DNA of 64,000 bases from G963666895 sp963666895 (lineage in GTDB: Bacteria; Desulfobacterota; Desulfovibrionia; Desulfovibrionales; Desulfovibrionaceae), in NCBI GenBank assembly GCA_963666895.2, contig CAXXNS010000003.1, forward strand, positions 1-64,000. The letters run 5' to 3'. Positions 8,755-17,675 of this stretch are shown one piece after another (the stretch's first letter is position 1; every line of letters starts with the position of its first letter). The notes beneath the pieces are model-generated. The model had not been told where the DNA came from, searched no databases, and saw only the letters and a program-made list of their open reading frames with translations. Position numbers and translations under genes: made by a program.

Positions 8755-11700
8755 GTGGGCAGGAAGCTCCAGGACGGAATCTTTCGCATCCAGCGGGGGC
8801 CGAAACGGGCGGGGCTGTTCGTCGTGCTCGGCGTGTTCGTGCTCGGCGTGGTGTACGCCCTGGTGCTGGGAGCCTTCATCACCGACCACACCCGAGTCAT
8901 GGAGGAGGAGCGGGTCGGCCACCTGTCCCGCATGGTGAGCGTGGCCCGCCTGGTCCTGGAGCCCGTGTCGGCCAAGGTGCGCGCGGGCGAGTTGACCCGG
9001 GAGCAGGCCCGCGCCGAGGCGGCCGAGTTCCTGCGTCCCCTGCGTTTCGAGGACGGAAACGTGGCCATGTTCCTTCTGGCCAACGACGGCACCGTGCTGC
9101 TTCAGCCCCTGGCCCCGGAGCAGGAGGGGGCCAACCTGTGGTTCGCCCGCGGCGGGGAGGGGAGTTCCCTGACGCGTCAACTGATCCTCGGGGCTTACGA
9201 GAGTCCGGAGGGCGGGTTCGTCCGTCCCGAGGCCACCGGCCGGGTCTATTTCGTGGTCCCGGTGCCGGGCCTGAACGCCTGCGTGGGCACGGGCGTCGAT
9301 CTGGCCGCCATGCGCCAGGGAGACAAGCGGTTTTCCCTCCAGGCGGGCCTGCTGGGCGCGTTCATGTTCGTACTGGCCGTCCTGCCCCTGTCCGTCATGC
9401 TGCTCATGCTGCGGGGGCGCAACCGGGAGCTGGAGCAGGAGGTGGCCACCCGGAAGCGCATCGAGGAGGTCATGCTCGACAGCGAGCAGCGCTACCGGAG
9501 CCTGTACGACAACGCGCCCGTTGGCATCTGCCAGACCACCCTGGACGGCAGGATGCTCCGGGCCAACCCCATCCTGGCCAGCCACATCGGCTACGACTCG
9601 GTGCGCGAATTGCTGGAGTCCGGTCTCAACGTGGAGGAAGTCCTCTACGTGCATAAGGAAGACCGGCGGCGCATGCTGGACATGCTGCTCACCCAGGGCG
9701 ATGTGCAGAACCAGGAGATCATGTTCAGGCCTCTCCAGGGCAAGGCCTTCTGGACCACGCTCACGGCCCGTCTGGTGCGGGACCAAGACGGCGAGCCCCA
9801 GTACATCGAAAGCTTCATCGTGGACATCGACGACCGCAAGCGGGCCGAGGAGAACCTCCGGGTGTCCGAGGAGCGGTACCGGCTGGTCTCCCTGCAGCCG
9901 GACCAGCTGGTCTGGGAGCTGGACGTGGTCACCGTCAGGATGGCCCTGACAGGCGACGTGGCCGCGGTGACGGGGCATGACCCGGACGCCGAGGGTATCG
10001 ACCAGGTGGGGTTCTGGACCGAAAAGGTGCATCCTGAGGACAAGGGTGCGCTCCAACTGGGCAGGGGCGATGACGATGAGTCCGGGGACGTCTTCCATCA
10101 GGAGTTCCGGTTCCAGCGCGGCAACGGTCAATACGTGTTTTTGGAGAACCGGGGCGTGGTGCTCCGGGATCATCTGGGCCGGGCCTACCGTATGCTGGGC
10201 ATTCTTCGGGACATCAGCCAGCGCAAGCAGGCCGAGCTGGAGCGGGAGCGGAGTGAAGCCACGCTCCGGGCTATGCTCAACGCCATCCAGGAAGCGGCTT
10301 TGCTTTTTGATGCCGAGGGCAGGGTCTTGACCGTCAACGCCGAGGCGGCCAGGCGGGTGGGCATGCCTCCGGAGGACACCCTTGGCCTGAGAATGCAAGA
10401 TTGGATGGATGAGGAGATAGCCGAATCCCGCTACGAGCATCTTCTGGATGTGGTCCGCACCAAGGTTCCCGTACGGTTCGTTGATGAGCGGGAGGGGGTG
10501 ATTTATGAGAACACTTACTATCCAGTGCTGACCGAGCAGGGAGAGGTGGAGCGGGTGGCCGTGTTCGCCCGGGACATCACCGAGCAGCGGAAGGCCGATC
10601 ATGCCGTTCGGGAGAGCGAGGCTCGGCTGCGCTCCATCTTCGAGAACGCGCCTGTGGGTATCATGCAACTCACGCCCGAAGGCGTGCCCCTGACCGTCAA
10701 CGCCGAACTGGCGGCCATCGTGGGCTTCGAGAGCCCGGAAGCGTATCTGGCCGAGGTGAGCAACATCCGGGATGCGTACGTGGACCCGGACCACCACGAC
10801 GAGGTCATGCGCCGCATGGTCGTGCATGGCCAGCTGAGCGGGGTGGAGGTCCAGGTGTACCGCCGCGACGGGAGCGCCATCTGGGTGTATTTCAACGCCG
10901 TGGCCGTGGCCGACCAGGAGGGCGGGGCGACCCGATACGAGGCATTCGTCCACGACATCACCGAGCAGAAGGCCGCTCGCCAGGCCCTGCACGAGAGCGA
11001 GTTCCGGTACCGCGCCCTGTTCGAGTCCGCTGCCGACGCCCTGATCATGTTGCAGAACGGCGCGGTGGCGGACTGCAACCAGGCCGCGTTGGACCTGTAC
11101 GGGGTGGAGCGGGAGGAAATATTGGGGCTGGAGGCGCCGCCATTTTCTCCGGAACTCCAACCGGACGGCCGGAATTCCCAGGAAACCGGCCGGGAGTATG
11201 TCCGTCGGGCCTTGGACGGAGAGCCCCAGCGTTTCCGGTGGAACCACCAGCGCAGGAACGGAGACATCCTGTACACCCACGTCTCCCTGAGCCGCATCGG
11301 GGGCGAGGGTGACAACCGGATCCTGGCCGTTGTCCACGACCTGACCGAACGCTGGCTGGCCGAGGAGCAGCGGCTGCGCTTCGAGCACATCGCCTCGGCC
11401 TCCAACGACCACATGGCCTTCATCGACATGAACGACGTGTTCCAGGCCGCCAACCAGGCCTATGCCCAGGGCCTGGGCACCACGATGGAGGAGTTGATCG
11501 GCCGCCATGTTCCCGATGTGTTCGGCCCCGCGGCCTGGGAGCAGGTCAAGGAGTTCAGGGACCGGGTCCGCAAGGGCGAGGTGGCCACCTACAGCCAGTG
11601 GCTGGATCTTCCCGGGGCGGGAAAGCGCTATTACGAGGCCGTGTATTCCCCCTATTTCGACGCCAACGGGGTGCAGGCGGGAATCGTGGTCAACCGGCGC

Positions 11701-13884
11701 GACGTCACGGAACGCCAGCGCATGCAGGACGCCCTGCGGGAAAGCGAGCGGCGCTATCGTCTGTTGGCCGAGAACGCGGTGGATGTCATTTGGACCACGG
11801 ACCTGGACCTGCGGCTGATTTACATCAGCCCGTCCGTGAAAGGATTTTCCGGGTGGGGCGCGGAAGAGATCATGCGGGATCGCCCCGAGGTTTTTTTCGG
11901 CGACGATTCCTGGGGGGAGATGGAGGCCACCCTGAAGGACCTCAAGATGGAATCCCTTCGTCTTGAGCGGACCCAGGGCAAGGGCCGGGCTCCCACGGGA
12001 CCGGCCCCGGCCAGGCGGCTGGAGTTGTCCATGAAGCACAAGGATGGCCGGTCGTTGTGGGCCGACGTGCTGCTTACGGTGGTGCGCGCGGAGGATGGGC
12101 AACTGGAGGGCTTCCAGGGCGTGACCCGCGACGTGACCGAGCGCAAGCTGGCCAGGGAGGCCCTGGCCCGGTCCCTGCGCTTCGAGCAGGTGGTGGACCT
12201 GTGCGCCAAAAAGCTGCTGGCCTCCACCGGGCGCAAGAAGAGCCTCAACGGGGTGCTGGAGGAAGTCCTGCGCACGGCCGACGTCAGCCGGACCTACATC
12301 TTCGTCAACTTCGAGGATCCGGAGGACGGTTTGTGCTGCCGCCAGACCCACGAGGTCTGCGCCCCGGGGGTCGGCGCCCAGATCAACAATGAGAACCTGA
12401 AGCACATATCGTATCGTTCCGGAATCAATTATTTCATGAGCAGTTTGTCGCGGGGGAAGCCCGTGGTCGGACACATCAGGGAGTTTCCCGAGCCCGAGCG
12501 CACCATCCTGGCCGAGCAGGACATCCTGTCCCTGCTGGCGTTGCCCCTGCGGGTGGCCGGGGAATGGTACGGGTTCATCGGTTTCGACGAGGTGCGGGAG
12601 GAGCGCGAGTGGGAACAGTCCGAACTGCTGTTCCTGGAAACCGTGGCCGACATGGTCGGGGCCTATTTCGAGCGCATGGAGAGCGAGGAGAACCTGCGCC
12701 AGGCCTATGCGGAGCTGGACCAGGTGTTCAATTCCACGGGCAACGGCATGGCCCTGTACGACATGGAAGGCCGGGTGAGGCGGGTCAACCGGCCCATGCT
12801 GGACATGTTCGGGCTGTCTGCCGAAGGGGTCCTGTTCAAGCAATGCCACGAGATCCTGCCCGTGGACTGCCGAAGCGAGAAGGCGTGTCCGGCCCGCATG
12901 AACCAGAATTTCCTGGACCCGGAAGGATTCGAGTTCGACTTCCTGGACAAGGACGGCAAGACCCGCTGGATCGCGGTGTCCGCCTCGCCCTTCAAGGACG
13001 CCGAGGGCGTGATCACGGGCGCGGTGGTCATTTACCGCGACATCACCCGGAGGGTGACGGCCCAGGAGGAGGCCCTGCGGCGGCAGGAGCAGCTGGTCCA
13101 GGCCGACAAGCTGGCCAGCCTGGGCACCCTGGTCTCGGGCGTGGCCCACGAGATCAACAATCCCAACGGGGTCATCTCCCTGACCGCGCCCACCCTGTCC
13201 GCCATCTGGCAGGGGGTCAAGCCCCTGCTGGAGGAGCGGTTCGCGGAGCAGGGAGACTTCAAGGTCGGGGACTTTTCCTATTCCCGTGTTCGCGACGAGG
13301 TGGACTACCTGTTCGAGCAGGTGGTGGAGTCCGGCCGCCGCATCAAGCGCATCGTGGCCGAGCTCAAGGACTTCGCCAGGCAGGACGCGGCCGCGCTCAA
13401 CCAGGAGGTGGACCTGGCCGAGGTGCTCCAGGCCGCCGTGGGCCTGGTGGGCAACAAGATCAAGAAGGCCACCACCCGGTTCAAGTTTTTCCTGCCGCGG
13501 GGTCCTGTCATGGTGAAGGGCAACTTCCAGCGCCTGGAGCAGGTCCTGGTCAACGTGCTCATCAACGCCTGCGAGGCCCTGACCGCGACGGACCAGCCCG
13601 TGGAGGCCGCGCTGTCCCGGGACGAGAAGGCCGGCATGGCCGTGCTGCGGGTGTCGGACAAGGGCAAGGGCATGGCCGAGGAAGACATCAAGCAAATCTT
13701 CGACCCCTTCTTCACCACCAAGCTCGACCAGGGCGGCACCGGCCTGGGCCTGTCCGTGTCCCACGGCATCATCCTGGAGCACGGCGGCAGCATGGAGTAC
13801 CAGTCCGTGGTCGGTGAAGGCACCACCTGCGTCATCCGCCTGGCCCTGCTGGGCGGCCCACAGCAAGCCGAGGAGGCCCCATGA
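8755..13884 (+). CDS. Giant membrane sensor histidine kinase (sCache-like, eight PAS, GAF)
   Basis: A 1709-residue sensor kinase. It starts with GTG 8755, right after the previous stop, with AAGGAG just upstream. TM1 is at ~20-42, an extracytoplasmic Cache-like domain follows (DGTVLLQPLAPEQEGANLW), and TM2 is at ~200-225. Eight PAS domains begin near residues 242, 371, 501, 622, 749, 873, 998 and 1318, with a GAF domain near 1140-1310 before the last one. The kinase core has the H-box LVSGVAHEINNPNG (His near 1465), the N-box NVLINACEAL, DKGKGM, FDPFFTTK and GTGLGLSVSHGI. There is no receiver domain. The stop overlaps the next gene by four bases (ATGA), so the NtrC-like regulator is its presumed partner. 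The signal cannot be told from sequence. Confidence 0.93.
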   Translation: MGRKLQDGIFRIQRGPKRAGLFVVLGVFVLGVVYALVLGAFITDHTRVMEEERVGHLSRMVSVARLVLEPVSAKVRAGELTREQARAEAAEFLRPLRFEDGNVAMFLLANDGTVLLQPLAPEQEGANLWFARGGEGSSLTRQLILGAYESPEGGFVRPEATGRVYFVVPVPGLNACVGTGVDLAAMRQGDKRFSLQAGLLGAFMFVLAVLPLSVMLLMLRGRNRELEQEVATRKRIEEVMLDSEQRYRSLYDNAPVGICQTTLDGRMLRANPILASHIGYDSVRELLESGLNVEEVLYVHKEDRRRMLDMLLTQGDVQNQEIMFRPLQGKAFWTTLTARLVRDQDGEPQYIESFIVDIDDRKRAEENLRVSEERYRLVSLQPDQLVWELDVVTVRMALTGDVAAVTGHDPDAEGIDQVGFWTEKVHPEDKGALQLGRGDDDESGDVFHQEFRFQRGNGQYVFLENRGVVLRDHLGRAYRMLGILRDISQRKQAELERERSEATLRAMLNAIQEAALLFDAEGRVLTVNAEAARRVGMPPEDTLGLRMQDWMDEEIAESRYEHLLDVVRTKVPVRFVDEREGVIYENTYYPVLTEQGEVERVAVFARDITEQRKADHAVRESEARLRSIFENAPVGIMQLTPEGVPLTVNAELAAIVGFESPEAYLAEVSNIRDAYVDPDHHDEVMRRMVVHGQLSGVEVQVYRRDGSAIWVYFNAVAVADQEGGATRYEAFVHDITEQKAARQALHESEFRYRALFESAADALIMLQNGAVADCNQAALDLYGVEREEILGLEAPPFSPELQPDGRNSQETGREYVRRALDGEPQRFRWNHQRRNGDILYTHVSLSRIGGEGDNRILAVVHDLTERWLAEEQRLRFEHIASASNDHMAFIDMNDVFQAANQAYAQGLGTTMEELIGRHVPDVFGPAAWEQVKEFRDRVRKGEVATYSQWLDLPGAGKRYYEAVYSPYFDANGVQAGIVVNRRDVTERQRMQDALRESERRYRLLAENAVDVIWTTDLDLRLIYISPSVKGFSGWGAEEIMRDRPEVFFGDDSWGEMEATLKDLKMESLRLERTQGKGRAPTGPAPARRLELSMKHKDGRSLWADVLLTVVRAEDGQLEGFQGVTRDVTERKLAREALARSLRFEQVVDLCAKKLLASTGRKKSLNGVLEEVLRTADVSRTYIFVNFEDPEDGLCCRQTHEVCAPGVGAQINNENLKHISYRSGINYFMSSLSRGKPVVGHIREFPEPERTILAEQDILSLLALPLRVAGEWYGFIGFDEVREEREWEQSELLFLETVADMVGAYFERMESEENLRQAYAELDQVFNSTGNGMALYDMEGRVRRVNRPMLDMFGLSAEGVLFKQCHEILPVDCRSEKACPARMNQNFLDPEGFEFDFLDKDGKTRWIAVSASPFKDAEGVITGAVVIYRDITRRVTAQEEALRRQEQLVQADKLASLGTLVSGVAHEINNPNGVISLTAPTLSAIWQGVKPLLEERFAEQGDFKVGDFSYSRVRDEVDYLFEQVVESGRRIKRIVAELKDFARQDAAALNQEVDLAEVLQAAVGLVGNKIKKATTRFKFFLPRGPVMVKGNFQRLEQVLVNVLINACEALTATDQPVEAALSRDEKAGMAVLRVSDKGKGMAEEDIKQIFDPFFTTKLDQGGTGLGLSVSHGIILEHGGSMEYQSVVGEGTTCVIRLALLGGPQQAEEAP

Positions 13885-15275
13885 CGGATCCCCTCCACCC
13901 CCAGTATCCCCTGCTCATGGTGGACGACCAGCCCGCCTGGCTGGCCAGCTTCAAGACCATCCTGGCCATGGCCGGGGTGGACAACGTGGAGACCTGCGAC
14001 GATCCCGGCTCGGTCCTGCCCCTGCTGGAGAACAATCGCTACAGCATGCTGCTCATGGACATCGTCATGCCCGGCAAGCGGGGCGACGAACTGCTGCCCG
14101 AGATCCTGGAGCGCCACCCGGACCTGGTGGTCATCATGCTCTCCGGTCTGGACCAGGTGGACATCGCGGTGGGCTGCATCAAGGCCGGGGCCTGGGACTA
14201 TTTCGTCAAGACCACCGAGCCCGAAACCCTGGTGGCCGCGGTCAAGCGGGCCCTGGGCCTGGTGGAGGCGCGGGCCGAGAACCTCCGGCTGCGCGACGCC
14301 CTCAAGGACCGTGGCCCCCGGGACAGGGAGGCCTTCGCGGACATGGTCACCGAGGACCCGGTCATGCTGGCCGCGTTCCGCTACATGGAGGCCGTGGCTC
14401 CCACCTTCCTGCCCGTGCTCATCGCCGGGGAGACCGGATCGGGCAAGGAGCTGGCCGCCCGCGCCCTGCACCGGCTGTCGGGTCGTCCGGGCCGGTTCGT
14501 GGCCGTGAACATCGCCGGGCTGGACGACAACGCGGTCACGGACACCCTGTTCGGCCACCGCAAGGGCGCGTTCACCGACGCGTCGGAGCCGCGCGAAGGG
14601 CTGGTGGCCCGGGCCGCGGACGGCACCTTGTTCCTGGACGAGATATGCGACCTGTCCATGGCCTCCCAGGTCAAGCTGCTGCGGCTGCTCCAGGAGAACG
14701 AGTACATGCCCCTGGGCGGGGACGCGCCCATGATCAGCCGGGCCCGGGTGGTGACGGCCACCCAGCGGGATCTGGCGGAACTGGTGGAGCAGGGCGGATT
14801 CCGGGCCGATCTCTATTACCGGCTGTCCGCCCACCAGGCGCACCTGCCCCCGCTACGGGAGCGGGCCGGGGACGTGCCCTTGCTCCTGGACCATTTTCTG
14901 GCCCAGGCGGCCGGGGAGTTGGACAAGACCAGGCCCCCGGTGTCGCCGGAAACGGTCAAGCGGCTGGAGCGCTATGGGTTCCCGGGCAACGTGCGTGAGC
15001 TGCGGTCCCTGGTGTTCGACGCCATGGCCGGATACCAGCGGGGTTGGCTGGCCCTGGACGTCCCGGGCAACGGTGGCGCGATACCGGCCGGGGAGGCGGA
15101 ACAAAGAGGTGACGGGCCCTTTGCCGGGCTGGAACGGTTGCCCACCGCGGCCGAGGCCTACGACCAGTTGGTGCGCGAGGCCCTGCGACGAACCGAGGGC
15201 AATCGGACCCAGGCGGCCGAGATTCTGGGCGTCAGCAGGCAGGCCCTGGCCCGGCACATGAAGAAACAGCCGTGA
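13881..15275 (+). CDS. NtrC-type response regulator with variant GAFTDA loop
   Basis: A 464-residue response regulator. The receiver domain (~10-125) has phosphoacceptor Asp60 in LLMDIVMPG. The AAA+ domain has Walker A GETGSGKE near 183, FLDEICDL as Walker B, and an arginine-finger region (FRADLYYRLS). A Fis-like helix-turn-helix ends the protein (TQAAEILGVSRQALARHM). The sigma54-contact loop reads GAFTDA at 229-234 instead of GAFTGA, so the usual sigma54 contact may be altered. The start has AGGAGG at 13871-13876 and overlaps the sensor-kinase stop, so the two are almost certainly one two-component system. Target promoters are unknown. Confidence 0.92.
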   Translation: MTDPLHPQYPLLMVDDQPAWLASFKTILAMAGVDNVETCDDPGSVLPLLENNRYSMLLMDIVMPGKRGDELLPEILERHPDLVVIMLSGLDQVDIAVGCIKAGAWDYFVKTTEPETLVAAVKRALGLVEARAENLRLRDALKDRGPRDREAFADMVTEDPVMLAAFRYMEAVAPTFLPVLIAGETGSGKELAARALHRLSGRPGRFVAVNIAGLDDNAVTDTLFGHRKGAFTDASEPREGLVARAADGTLFLDEICDLSMASQVKLLRLLQENEYMPLGGDAPMISRARVVTATQRDLAELVEQGGFRADLYYRLSAHQAHLPPLRERAGDVPLLLDHFLAQAAGELDKTRPPVSPETVKRLERYGFPGNVRELRSLVFDAMAGYQRGWLALDVPGNGGAIPAGEAEQRGDGPFAGLERLPTAAEAYDQLVREALRRTEGNRTQAAEILGVSRQALARHMKKQP

Positions 15276-15291
15276 TGACGGCTGGTTTGAG

Positions 15292-15312
15292 GGCGGCACG
15301 AAACGTACCGCC
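15292..15312 (+). terminator. Hairpin after the NtrC-like gene, no U-tract
   Basis: GGCGGCACG-AAA-CGTACCGCC forms a nine-position stem with one C/A mismatch and a three-base loop, 16 bases after the regulator stop. No T-run follows, so it could be a weak or Rho-assisted terminator, or an mRNA-stabilising hairpin. Confidence 0.35.
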
Positions 15313-15489
15313 GTTCGTCTAGGGCCGTGTGTTACAACGTATTGTTTCCGTATGTTTTTTCCGTGTCGGCCGGTATGGAGTGTAACGTTTCGCACCTCCC
15401 TCTCGTCAATTCCTACCCCTGAAAAGGGGAATCCCGGCAACAGGTTGCAACGCCAGGGCTTTCGGCATGCTTTTTCCAATACACAGACC

Positions 15490-16731
15490 ATGAACAGGAC
15501 CGATTTGAACACCGGATCCCACCACATCCTTCTGGCCGAGGACGACGCCGGGCTCTTGAGCAGTCTGTCCTTTCTGCTCCGCAACGAGGGGCACCGGGTG
15601 ACCACGGCCGGCGACGGCCTGGAGGCTCTGGAGCGTTTCGACGAATTCCGGGAGCGGGGCGAAGCCGTGGACATGCTGATCACGGACATCCAGATGCCGC
15701 GCATGAACGGCATGCGGCTCATCCAGAGCGTGACCACCCAGGAGGGCAACGACTTTCCCATCATCGTCATCTCCGGCCACGGGGACAAGGGCATGGTCGT
15801 GGAGCTCATGCGCCTGGGCTGCGACGACTTCCTGGACAAGCCCTTCGAGCCCGGGGACGTGCATCAGAAGGTGCGCGAGGTCATGGAGCGCAAGCGGCTC
15901 AGGGATCTGGCCAAGGCGGACAAGCTGGACAAGGCCATGGCCCGGGAGCAGGACATGGCCCAGGCCGCCTCGGACTACAAGCGCCGTTTCGAGAGCCTCC
16001 AGGACGAGGTCAAGCGGGCCGTGGGCGCCTACCAGAACCTGATCAGCCTCAAGGAAGGTGGGTACAAGGCCCCGGTGGCCTTCCGGCACCGCCCCCTGCA
16101 CGACCTGGGCGGCGACTATCTGGACGTGTGCGACACGGGCAACGGCCTGGACGTCATGGTGGCCGACGTGGCCGGGCACGACTTGGCCGCCTCCTACCAG
16201 ACCATCCTGGTCAAGGCCTATTTTCAGGAGAACTGCCAGCGGCGCAAGGACGGACAGCGGTTCTTCGAGCTGCTGAACCAGGGGTTGGCCGAGAGCGGGT
16301 CCAACGAGCGCATGGTCACGGCCGTGCTGCTGAACCTGGACCTGGACACGAACGGGGTCCACGTGGTCACGGCCGGACACCCCAAGGTCATCCGGCTGTG
16401 CGCCGAGGACGGGGTGGCCCGGCGGGTTCCGGGCCGGGGGAGTCCCCTGGGGCTGTCCGCCGACGTTCGGTTCGCCACCACGTCGTTGCCGGTGGTTCCC
16501 GGTGATCGGCTTTTCCTGTATACGGATGGCGTTACCAGTGCCCGGCACGTGGACGGACCGAGCGGAACGCGGACCAGCCTGGGCGAGGAGGGCCTGTCCC
16601 AGCTCGTGAACTCGACCGCGGGCCTGGCGCTGGACGACCAGGTGGGGAGGATCATGGAGGGCGTGCTCCGGTTCAGCCGTTATAAGCAGGTTGACGACAT
16701 GCTCCTGTGCGGTATTGAGATTCCCGGGTGA
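15490..16731 (+). CDS. Response regulator with SpoIIE/PP2C-type serine phosphatase output
   Basis: A 413-residue protein of RsbU type. The receiver domain spans ~12-125 with phosphoacceptor Asp in LITDIQMPRMNG and Lys in FLDKPFEPGD. A helical linker lies at ~130-210. The PPM/SpoIIE phosphatase domain follows, with metal-site motifs GGDYLDVCD, VADVAGHD and FLYTDGVTSA. Such proteins dephosphorylate STAS anti-sigma antagonists when the receiver is activated. The start is set at ATG 15490 because the conserved receiver begins there, although no Shine-Dalgarno is visible. An in-frame extension to 15352 lacks conserved content. The stop overlaps the next gene (HATPase-STAS fusion), its evident substrate or partner. 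Confidence 0.9.
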   Translation: MNRTDLNTGSHHILLAEDDAGLLSSLSFLLRNEGHRVTTAGDGLEALERFDEFRERGEAVDMLITDIQMPRMNGMRLIQSVTTQEGNDFPIIVISGHGDKGMVVELMRLGCDDFLDKPFEPGDVHQKVREVMERKRLRDLAKADKLDKAMAREQDMAQAASDYKRRFESLQDEVKRAVGAYQNLISLKEGGYKAPVAFRHRPLHDLGGDYLDVCDTGNGLDVMVADVAGHDLAASYQTILVKAYFQENCQRRKDGQRFFELLNQGLAESGSNERMVTAVLLNLDLDTNGVHVVTAGHPKVIRLCAEDGVARRVPGRGSPLGLSADVRFATTSLPVVPGDRLFLYTDGVTSARHVDGPSGTRTSLGEEGLSQLVNSTAGLALDDQVGRIMEGVLRFSRYKQVDDMLLCGIEIPG

Positions 16732-17504
16732 TTGGGAAACCAGGAAGGGATGTTTTGGAAATCAAACAGGAAACAGATCGGCTGACCATGCGCCTCGCCT
16801 CCCGGGTCAGGGACGTGGCGGACGCCATACACGACCTGCGGGCCTTTCTGGACGAGGACGAGCGCCAGGATGATTCCGGGCTGGTCCTGGTGTTCCGGGA
16901 ACTGGTCAACAACGCGGTGGAGCACGGCAACAAGAAGGTGGAGGATTTGCCCGTGGACGTGGAGCTGCTGCGGCTGTCGCCCGGGCGGTTCCGGTTGTCC
17001 GTGGAGGACCGGGGAGCCGGTTTCGACTTCAAGGCCGTGGACCTGAGCCTGCCCGAGGACCCCACTCAGGTGCGCAACCGCGGCCTGGCCCTGGCCAACT
17101 CGTTTGCCGACGAGCTCATGTTCCACGAGCCCGGCAACAAGATCACGGCCTGGCTCACTCTGCCGCGCCCGGCCGTGTTCGAGGTGGTGGACGAGGACGG
17201 GTGGCGCATCATCCGGCCCCGGGGAGACATCACGGCCGAGGCGGCCGAGGAGTTTCGCAACCTCATGCCCGAGCTGATCCAGGACAACCACAAGCAGTAC
17301 CGCTTCGACCTTGATGAGGTGACCGAGATCGACTCCATCGGCCTGTCTCTGTTCATCGTCTTCGCCAACATGGTCCGGCGCCAGAGCCAGGACGCGCAGC
17401 TGGAAATCATCAATACCACCAAGGAAATCACCAAGCTTTTCCATATGATTCGGCTGACGCGCATCTATCGCATTCCGGACCTGGAGCAAGCCGGAGCCGA
17501 CTAG
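16728..17504 (+). CDS. RsbW-like kinase fused to RsbV-like STAS antagonist
   Basis: A 258-residue protein joining two halves of a partner-switching system. Residues ~10-145 are a serine-kinase-type HATPase (ELVNNAVEHGNKK as N-box, VEDRGAGFDF as G1, RGLALANSFADEL as G2). Residues ~150-250 are a STAS domain with DEVTEIDSIGLSLF, whose Ser after Asp is the usual phosphorylation site. GTG 16728 overlaps the phosphatase stop by four bases; TTG 16755 with GGAAGG upstream is a possible alternative start. In Bacillus-type switches kinase and antagonist are separate proteins, and here both are in one chain. No sigma factor or other output gene is adjacent, so the target is unknown. A strong terminator follows at 17631. 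Confidence 0.88.
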   Translation: MIGKPGRDVLEIKQETDRLTMRLASRVRDVADAIHDLRAFLDEDERQDDSGLVLVFRELVNNAVEHGNKKVEDLPVDVELLRLSPGRFRLSVEDRGAGFDFKAVDLSLPEDPTQVRNRGLALANSFADELMFHEPGNKITAWLTLPRPAVFEVVDEDGWRIIRPRGDITAEAAEEFRNLMPELIQDNHKQYRFDLDEVTEIDSIGLSLFIVFANMVRRQSQDAQLEIINTTKEITKLFHMIRLTRIYRIPDLEQAGAD

Positions 17505-17611
17505 GTTTCTGGAGAACCACCTGCCCGACAACGGACCCCCGCACCCGTTCGGCAGGCTGGTTGTGGCCGCAACAGCCCACCCCCCCGCAGGCCGCAACCA
17601 AGCGAGGCGGG

Positions 17612-17656
17612 CGCCTCGCGCGCTCCAGATGGGGGGCCCCGAAGGGCCCCCCTTAT
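17612..17656 (+). terminator. Double hairpin terminator between convergent genes
   Basis: A first stem GCGAGGCG/CGCCTCGC (17612-17629, two-base loop) is followed by a very stable stem GGGGGGCCC-CGAA-GGGCCCCCC (17631-17652) and TTATT. It ends the phosphatase/partner-switch operon on the plus strand. On the minus strand there is no U-tract. Confidence 0.75.
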
Positions 17657-17675
17657 TCGTGCTGAAATTTCTGGA

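Noticed and set aside
7033..13866. A minus-strand open frame of over 2,200 codons opposite the sensor kinase
   Set aside because: It mirrors the GC-rich codon pattern of the plus-strand genes, has low-complexity His/Gly/Gln-rich sequence and no domain. The plus strand carries full kinase motifs.
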